Notes under the pieces: generated by a model
What the model was told of the DNA's origin: nothing
Seen by the model: only the letters and a program-made list of their open reading frames with translations
Database searches by the model: none
Program-made: the position numbers and the translations under genes
In this document: piece by piece, positions 59,331 through 64,000 of the stretch
Numbering within the stretch: position 1 is the stretch's first letter
How the letters are laid out: every line of letters begins with the position of its first letter
NCBI GenBank assembly: GCA_035531075.1
Contig: DATKTO010000018.1
Coordinates: 1 to 64,000 of the forward strand
Length of the DNA: 64,000 nt
Source: 39-52-133 sp035531075
GTDB lineage: Bacteria; Pseudomonadota; Gammaproteobacteria; Burkholderiales; Gallionellaceae
Direction of reading: 5' to 3'

Positions 59331-60064
59331 CAGTTCAACTCCCTGGGTGACTTCTTGACGTCATTGCGATCGACTCGTACCACCAGTCCGTCACCGAAAT
59401 GCACCACACGATCCGCCATCGCCGCGATCACCGCATTGTGCGTGATCACCACCGTTGTGGTGCCCAGCTCACGATTCACTTGCGCGATCACATCCAGCAC
59501 CATGATGCCGGTCTGTGCGTCGAGCGCGCCGGTCGGCTCGTCGCACAACAACACCTGCGGGCGCTTGGCAACCGCGCGCGCGATCGCCACGCGCTGCTGC
59601 TCGCCGCCCGACATCTGCGCCGGGAAATGATCCATACGCTGGGCCAGCCCGACCATCGCCAGCGCCTCTTCCGGCGTCATCGGGCTCGCGGCGATCTCGG
59701 TAACCAGCTCGACATTTTCGCGCGCGGTAAGGCTGGGGATGAGGTTGTAAAACTGGAACACAAAGCCCACGTGTGAGCGGCGATATTGCGTCATCAACGC
59801 ATCGTCATCCAGGTTCAGGTCGTGGTCTTCATAACGCACCGTCCCGCTGCTCGGCGTATCCAGTCCGCCCAGGATATTGAGCAGGGTCGACTTGCCGCTT
59901 CCGGACGGCCCGAGCAACACAACCAGTTCGCCCGCGTGCAAATCCAGATCCACCCCGCGCAAAGCCTGCACCTGCACCTCGCCCATCTGGTAGACCTTGG
60001 TGAGGCCGCGCGCCACGAAAATCGGGCGCGGGGTTGTGTCAGCTTGCTGTTGTGAAGGTGTCAT
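59327..60064 (-). CDS. ABC transporter ATP-binding protein (MacB/LolD type)
   Basis: A 245-residue ATPase. Walker A GPSGSGKST, signature MSGGEQQRVAIARAVA, Walker B LLCDEPTGALD, Q-loop and the H-loop in VVITHN are intact. The opening PIFVARGLTKVYQMGEVQVQALRGVDLDL matches the MacB/LolD group. The start is uncertain; 60064 fits homologue length, with alternatives at 60088 and 60136, none with a strong ribosome site. It is the first gene of the exporter operon, followed by the permease. Confidence 0.92.
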   Translation of the reverse strand: MTPSQQQADTTPRPIFVARGLTKVYQMGEVQVQALRGVDLDLHAGELVVLLGPSGSGKSTLLNILGGLDTPSSGTVRYEDHDLNLDDDALMTQYRRSHVGFVFQFYNLIPSLTARENVELVTEIAASPMTPEEALAMVGLAQRMDHFPAQMSGGEQQRVAIARAVAKRPQVLLCDEPTGALDAQTGIMVLDVIAQVNRELGTTTVVITHNAVIAAMADRVVHFGDGLVVRVDRNDVKKSPRELNW

Positions 60065-60589
60065 ATGCACGCTTTCAATTATCTGCATCAGCCGTATCAG
60101 TTCAGATGGCGCCAAAGCAGGTGTGTACCCATGCATTAATGCCGTATAGACTAACCATACAAATCACGCTAGCAGGTCACAGATATATGAAAGTGCGAGG
60201 CAAATCCGGCATCAAAAAGAAGTGGTACAAGAATGAAGCAAATGCCGGTTCCAATTTGTTGAAATTTTTCCAGGCATCTCCGCTGACTAAAAAATCATTT
60301 GCAGAATAAATTTAAAACATCTGCACAATCCGATTTATTCTAAAACTTGAACCCCTGTAAATATATAAGTGAAATTCTTATTTCGAATAAGGATTGAATA
60401 TTATTTTCATTGGCTAAATAGCAGCAACAATCTACTCAGTTTTAAGTACCATGATGTACCCAGTAGTCTATGGCTTTGGCTTCATCAGCGCCTTGGCCTC
60501 CTGTGAGTCAGGCAGACGAAGCGCCGCGATCACGCGCAATGGAGTCGGACAAATCGAGTTAATAATATGATTATTTTGAAAGAATACAA
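60065..60589. other. Intergenic region with a palindromic AT-rich motif
   Basis: 525 bp. Contains AATAAGGATT (60386-60395), the reverse complement of the AATCCTTATT found at 7391 and 8780, inside a short inverted repeat (60374-60394, CTTATT...AATAAG). A 40-codon basic frame at 60187-60309 lacks a good ribosome site and is not called. Confidence 0.4.
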
Positions 60590-60814
60590 ATGAGCTCAGA
60601 ACATAAACTTGCACTGCTCATCAAGCTGATGATCATGGATTCGATCGCGCTGACCTTGATCGGCATAGGCATAGCCAAGCTGCAGGTGAATCTGGATATC
60701 TTGCCAGACAGTCTGCGTTTCCCTTATTCCGGCTGGGTGTTTATGTTGGCAGGGATAGCGCTGCTTGTGCCTACCCTGATGCTAATCATCAAATTCATCA
60801 GGAAACAGTCGTAG
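60590..60814 (+). CDS. Small membrane protein with two helices
   Basis: A 74-residue protein with two hydrophobic segments (about 15-30, LMIMDSIALTLIGIGIAKL, and 45-68, GWVFMLAGIALLVPTLMLIIKFI) and a basic tail (KFIRKQS), giving inner-membrane topology with the C-terminus probably cytosolic. GAAAG lies before the ATG. No family recognised. Stands alone. Confidence 0.6.
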   Translation: MSSEHKLALLIKLMIMDSIALTLIGIGIAKLQVNLDILPDSLRFPYSGWVFMLAGIALLVPTLMLIIKFIRKQS

Positions 60815-60874
60815 ATTAACCGCCAGTGGCAGCCCGGCAAACCAGAACGGTACAGTTAAATGATCAGCTTGCCG

Positions 60875-60998
60875 AGATCAAGGAGAACATGATGTCTCGT
60901 TACCTCAGTTTGACCCCATTTTTTTATTTGTCGTGCTCGACAAAGATCAGCTTGCCCGTATCAAATCCCAATGCAGCGGCTTTTTCGACAAGACGATT
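60875..60998 (+). other. Possible truncated gene start
   Basis: AAGGAG (60880-60885) precedes ATG 60889 and ATG 60892; the frame reads MMSRYLSLTPF and runs only to a stop near 60998 inside the Blc gene. A TGACCCCATT motif begins after codon 6 (60911). This looks like the 5' end of a lost gene truncated by a repeat insertion. Confidence 0.35.
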
Positions 60999-61442
60999 TT
61001 GAATCTCTTGGTTCATCTGCGGTGTGCGCGACAAAATCCACAAATACGATTTATTCGGTCCGCTGACAAGCGAATATTGGTAATTCTCATGATTCAGCTC
61101 AAACACGATATAGGCGCCATAAAATGGGCCGAAGAAAGACACCTTCAGATAACCCTGGTCGGCGCCATTCACAAAATAGGCCTTGCCCTCGGCTTCCTTC
61201 CACTGCTGTTTTAGTGCATCGTAACCGCGATTGATCACCCGGATGCCGCCGTCGTCACGCATGCTGTAACTGGCGCTTACCTTCGAGAGGCCGCGCTCAA
61301 ATGAGTGATCCAGCCTGGCGATCTCATACCATTTGCCGAGATATTTATCCGCATTGAAATGATCAACAGGTTTTACGTTTTCGGGTAGCCCGACACAGCC
61401 CGTCAGAAACAAAGCGCATGCCATCAGTAATATTTTCATCAT
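60924..61442 (-). CDS. blc: Outer-membrane lipocalin Blc
   Basis: A 172-residue lipoprotein (FLTGCVG, Cys at 16) with a lipocalin barrel: GKWYEIARLDHSFERGLSKVSASYS (SCR1 with GxW), the DKAYF-like sequence GKAYFVNG, and LVSGPNKSYLWILSRTPQM at the C-terminal strand, then VEKAAALGFDTGKLIF. This matches bacterial Blc, which binds lysophospholipids and is expressed under starvation and envelope stress. GGAGGAAG lies just before the ATG. The 3' end is bounded by a TGACCCCATT motif. Confidence 0.95.
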   Translation of the reverse strand: MMKILLMACALFLTGCVGLPENVKPVDHFNADKYLGKWYEIARLDHSFERGLSKVSASYSMRDDGGIRVINRGYDALKQQWKEAEGKAYFVNGADQGYLKVSFFGPFYGAYIVFELNHENYQYSLVSGPNKSYLWILSRTPQMNQEIQNRLVEKAAALGFDTGKLIFVEHDK

Positions 61443-61502
61443 TCTTCCTCCGCAAGGTCTAAGGTGAGGGGGATATCAATTCGCCATTGAATTCAAAAAA
61501 CT

Positions 61503-61889
61503 TCATTTAAAGATATAGACTAAAAAAAACAACCAGGACAATAAAAGCAGTCCCCAAGCTATATTTGCTTGTGATATTGATGTTTTTTTCTGGGATTGGT
61601 TTGACTTGCCAATATTATTACTTTCACTATTTGATTTATTTTTTAACTCTTTTTTCTTATTTTTATCAATGTCACGTTGTTTTTTATTTTGTTGCTTTTT
61701 ATATAGCTCGATACCTTTACCGATACCTTGCGCGACCAACTTGGTTTGAGCTTTTGTTTGCTTTTCTTGCTTTATACCTTGGGCAATATTTAATGCCTTA
61801 TCAGTAACCATCGAATCAAGATCCTTATTGATTTTGTGCTTGATATTTTGAGACATCATATGAATTTCTGTATTAACTGTTGCGCCCAT
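61503..61889 (-). CDS. Lys/Gln-rich tail-anchored hypothetical protein
   Basis: A 128-residue protein with a hydrophilic N-terminal ~100 residues rich in Lys, Asn, Gln and Ser (LVAQGIGKGIELYKKQQNKKQRDIDKNKKKELKNKSN) and a single C-terminal hydrophobic helix (IAWGLLLLSWLFFLVYIFK), a tail-anchor layout. The DNA is strongly AT-rich relative to the genes to the left. No ribosome site is clear; later ATGs at 61859 and 61856 are possible starts. No family recognised. Downstream of an AT-rich gap and near two other unknown membrane genes. Confidence 0.5.
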   Translation of the reverse strand: MGATVNTEIHMMSQNIKHKINKDLDSMVTDKALNIAQGIKQEKQTKAQTKLVAQGIGKGIELYKKQQNKKQRDIDKNKKKELKNKSNSESNNIGKSNQSQKKTSISQANIAWGLLLLSWLFFLVYIFK

Positions 61890-62171
61890 TTATAAAACAT
61901 GAATTTAAATCCATTGCCGCACTTGAAATAATTCTGTTAACGTATCACACACATCATTTTCCGTATCGATTTTTCCACACTTATTTAATAGAATCAATTC
62001 ATTACAAACATATCGACTCTAAAACAAAATTTTTTGCACTATGAAAATGTTGGAATATTAGGACTGACCCCGTGATTATTATTGATATCTCGCAATATCC
62101 AACCTGATAAAATTTGTGACACATGGATAAATATTAAATATATTCAACGAATTAAATACTATCTTCGCAAA
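61890..62171. other. AT-rich gap with a TGACCCC motif
   Basis: 282 bp between 61889 and 62172. A TGACCCCGTGATTATT sequence starts at 62065, related to 53609 and 60911. No promoter or gene was identified with confidence. Confidence 0.4.
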
Positions 62172-62960
62172 TCAATCGAGTCCAACCCCATTGATTCCCT
62201 TAACCATGCTCTGTAATTTCTGTTTAGCAAAATCCAAGTGCCCTGAGTAAACGTCCAATTGAGCTGAATGCACTCCAGCTTCGAAGCGGGATTTGGCCAT
62301 TCTATCTTTAGAGTTTAAATGCAAGTCCTTATATAATTTTTCAAACCTTTCATTCATTTTGCGGGAAAAATATTTTGGTGGTTTGAGCAATGCCGGGTTC
62401 AATTTTGCTTTACTAGGGAGTTCAATATATTCCTTTAAAGCAACAATTCGATGTTGTTCAATTTCTGAAATAACATTTTTCAATTCTTTATCAAAATCGG
62501 CAAGATCATGGGGGCGAAGTATCTTGAGTCCTGAGGAATTATTTTTCGATTCAAGTATGCAATTAGAAGCATCCTTATATAAATTGTTGTGAACCTTATC
62601 ATCAACCTTGGTAAGTTCTACATCTTGATAATTAACTATGCAACCAATGAATACACCACGTGTGAATTCATTCAAAGTAAATTTGCGTAATTGCACGTAA
62701 CTTTGTTCAACTAATTTTTCTGATTCTTTAAGTTCAATCTCCTTTCGAGCAATTGCCTCATCCAAAATAGATTTCTGATAGATTGGTAGAACCACAAAAT
62801 ATAGGCTTCCTAGAGTAATAACGAACAACCCAAATTGTGAAATATGACTTAAACGCACAAGCCAACGGTCAAAATAATTCTCACGAACTGACTTCTGAGA
62901 ATATTTATTCTTCCAACTAGGAGGCTGGTGTGGTATTAAATGTTTACGCCTTAACATCAT
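62172..62960 (-). CDS. Unrecognised membrane-anchored protein, AT-rich block
   Basis: A 262-residue protein: basic N-terminus, one hydrophobic helix (ISQFGLFVITLGSLYFVVLPIY, about 42-62) followed by a charged coiled-coil-like stretch (about 65-100) and a mainly helical C-terminal domain (RRVALKEYIELPSKAKLNPALLKPPKYFSRKMNERFEKLYKDLHLN...). There is a Cys pair (GCIVNY, NCILES) in the domain. No enzyme motif or family recognised. It starts 21 bp after the stop of the gene at 62982, so the two probably form an operon. Sampled DNA here is about one third G+C, unlike ~60% in mrcB. Confidence 0.65.
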   Translation of the reverse strand: MMLRRKHLIPHQPPSWKNKYSQKSVRENYFDRWLVRLSHISQFGLFVITLGSLYFVVLPIYQKSILDEAIARKEIELKESEKLVEQSYVQLRKFTLNEFTRGVFIGCIVNYQDVELTKVDDKVHNNLYKDASNCILESKNNSSGLKILRPHDLADFDKELKNVISEIEQHRIVALKEYIELPSKAKLNPALLKPPKYFSRKMNERFEKLYKDLHLNSKDRMAKSRFEAGVHSAQLDVYSGHLDFAKQKLQSMVKGINGVGLD

Positions 62961-62981
62961 TTTTAATAAGCATCTGAATTA

Positions 62982-63995
62982 TCACTTACTCCATTTCATT
63001 TCGATCAACTCCACATTTTCTCGCGGTATGGCGTAGGCTAGTTTATTTATCTTGCTTAGGGCAAAAATAAAATTATTATTTGCAGCAATCACAACTAACG
63101 AATCACTTTTTTCAGATAGTGGTTTCTTGAGCGATATTTTTAAAGTGTCTCTATTTGACCAATTGCCAGCTTTTAATTCTTGAATTTGTTGAAATAGGGA
63201 TACTCCCGTATAGATGATAAAGGTAAAAAGTGCCACCAAAAATACCTGTACGGATAATGGCCTTTTAAAAAACATATAAGCGAGTTGTTCTGCAAGCCAA
63301 TATGCAGCAATAACTCCCAATAGTTTCATATTAGAAAAATTAGGCATGTCATTGTATAGCCCCCACACAACATTGGCGGAAAGCGCTATTACAAGAATAA
63401 ATAACAATTTTCCTTCTCTTGATCTTTGTTCGCGCTGAAGCCGATATATCAATCTCGACTTCATGCTGCCTTCACGCAAACCAAACACAAACATAACCAA
63501 TCCAAAGACTGTTGGAATGGCAGCATGGTGAATTTGTTCAATGCTCGCCGCAAGATAATCTGGGAGTGAAAAGAAAAGTGAAACATCAATTCCAAAGGAG
63601 CCGAGCAATATTGATGTGTAGAGAAAACCTGAGAGAACAAATAATGCGGATATAACGCCTATTAGGCCAATCAGATTTGATAGTTGAAAGTCAATTTTTA
63701 GAGATGATCGTTCTGCTAATGCTGATCGAATAACAGAAAAACGCTTCTTCAACTTTGCATGAATTTTGTATATGTTATTAACTTCGAGAGGCTGTGCATT
63801 GGGGACAAACTGTCGAGCATCTTTAAGGCCACTATCTTTCCTTTCCTCATCTTTAAGTATGGATGCGGCGAATGCCTCTGCAAGAAAATAGGTAGCAATT
63901 ACTTCGCAAGCGCTTTGGGATTGCTTACAGCGGTCAAGTAATTGAGTGGCCAAATCACTTCGTAAATGTGCCGTATTTTCTATCCCTTCAATCAT
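62982..63995 (-). CDS. Unrecognised multi-helix membrane protein (may extend past window edge)
   Basis: At least 337 residues. The N-terminal ~100 residues are soluble and helical (LLDRCKQSQSACEVIATYFLAEAFAASILKDEERKD), then about five hydrophobic helices (from LIGLIGVISALFVLSGFLYTSILL to VQVFLVALFTFIIYTGVSLF), and a ~60-residue soluble tail (SLVVIAANNNFIFALSKINKLAYAIPRENVELIEM). The phrase GSFGIDVSLFFSLPDYLAASIEQ is distinctive. The first ATG is 5 bp from the window end, without a ribosome site, so the true start may lie outside. No family recognised. It precedes the 62172 gene on the same transcript. Confidence 0.65.
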   Translation of the reverse strand: MIEGIENTAHLRSDLATQLLDRCKQSQSACEVIATYFLAEAFAASILKDEERKDSGLKDARQFVPNAQPLEVNNIYKIHAKLKKRFSVIRSALAERSSLKIDFQLSNLIGLIGVISALFVLSGFLYTSILLGSFGIDVSLFFSLPDYLAASIEQIHHAAIPTVFGLVMFVFGLREGSMKSRLIYRLQREQRSREGKLLFILVIALSANVVWGLYNDMPNFSNMKLLGVIAAYWLAEQLAYMFFKRPLSVQVFLVALFTFIIYTGVSLFQQIQELKAGNWSNRDTLKISLKKPLSEKSDSLVVIAANNNFIFALSKINKLAYAIPRENVELIEMKWSK

Positions 63996-64000
63996 CTGGC

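Overview
The window looks like the chromosome of a Gram-negative betaproteobacterium. Evidence: lysC followed by tRNA-Ser(GCU) and tRNA-Arg(ACG), the prfB-lysS pair with a programmed frameshift, mrcB/PBP1b, rsgA, OmpA-type proteins and many lipoproteins and outer-membrane barrels. The dense c-di-GMP/PAS signalling and small conserved proteins (BCAM0308-type, SAP/Cys-type) suggest a Nitrosomonadales/Gallionellaceae-like environmental bacterium, but that placement is inference. Most of the window is clearly GC-richer than the last ~2.5 kb. No rRNA, CRISPR array, complete insertion sequence or prophage was seen.

Left part (0-14.3 kb, almost all minus strand): two tRNAs and lysC; a PAS-GGDEF diguanylate cyclase; then a stress/envelope cluster (Lys-rich small protein, Cys-rich SAP-type small protein, BCAM0308 zinc-ribbon protein, HtrA-type protease, small charged protein, Hsp20, coiled-coil lipoprotein, second SAP-type protein, outer-membrane barrel, Gln/Arg-rich exported protein). 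Next comes a three-gene signalling operon: CheB-CheR-PAS fusion, PAS histidine kinase and NarL-type response regulator. The diguanylate cyclase and the kinase share a closely similar N-terminal coiled-coil/PAS head, and two promoters of the cluster carry similar near-palindromes.

Middle (14.5-38.8 kb): housekeeping genes recJ, an MgtC/DUF4010 membrane protein, prfB, lysS, mscS and htpG; two exported proteins; an HDOD/GGDEF-EAL operon with degenerate catalytic motifs; rsuA, DUF504, a membrane TPR protein, AEC and Nramp-type transporters, a TraB/GumN protein, a membrane diguanylate cyclase, pepD and an EI24/CysZ-like protein.

39-50 kb is an accessory-like patchwork: a SRPBCC / YCII-VOC fusion / tiny zinc-ribbon / VOC cassette, two OmpA lipoproteins with a YeaQ-type membrane protein, a DUF255 thioredoxin-domain protein, SnoaL-like, DUF6629, carboxymuconolactone-decarboxylase-like and oxidase-like small proteins. 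It holds two segmental duplications (one with a decayed gene copy), a 95-bp element with terminal inverted repeats and palindromic intergenic repeats.

Right part (49.6-64 kb): mrcB with a coupled TPR lipoprotein, an outer-membrane barrel, rsgA, a higBA toxin-antitoxin pair, an ABC exporter with a HlyD-type adaptor, the Blc lipocalin, and finally an AT-rich block (61.5 kb to the edge) of three unrecognised membrane-protein genes, the best candidate here for an undescribed or horizontally acquired system.
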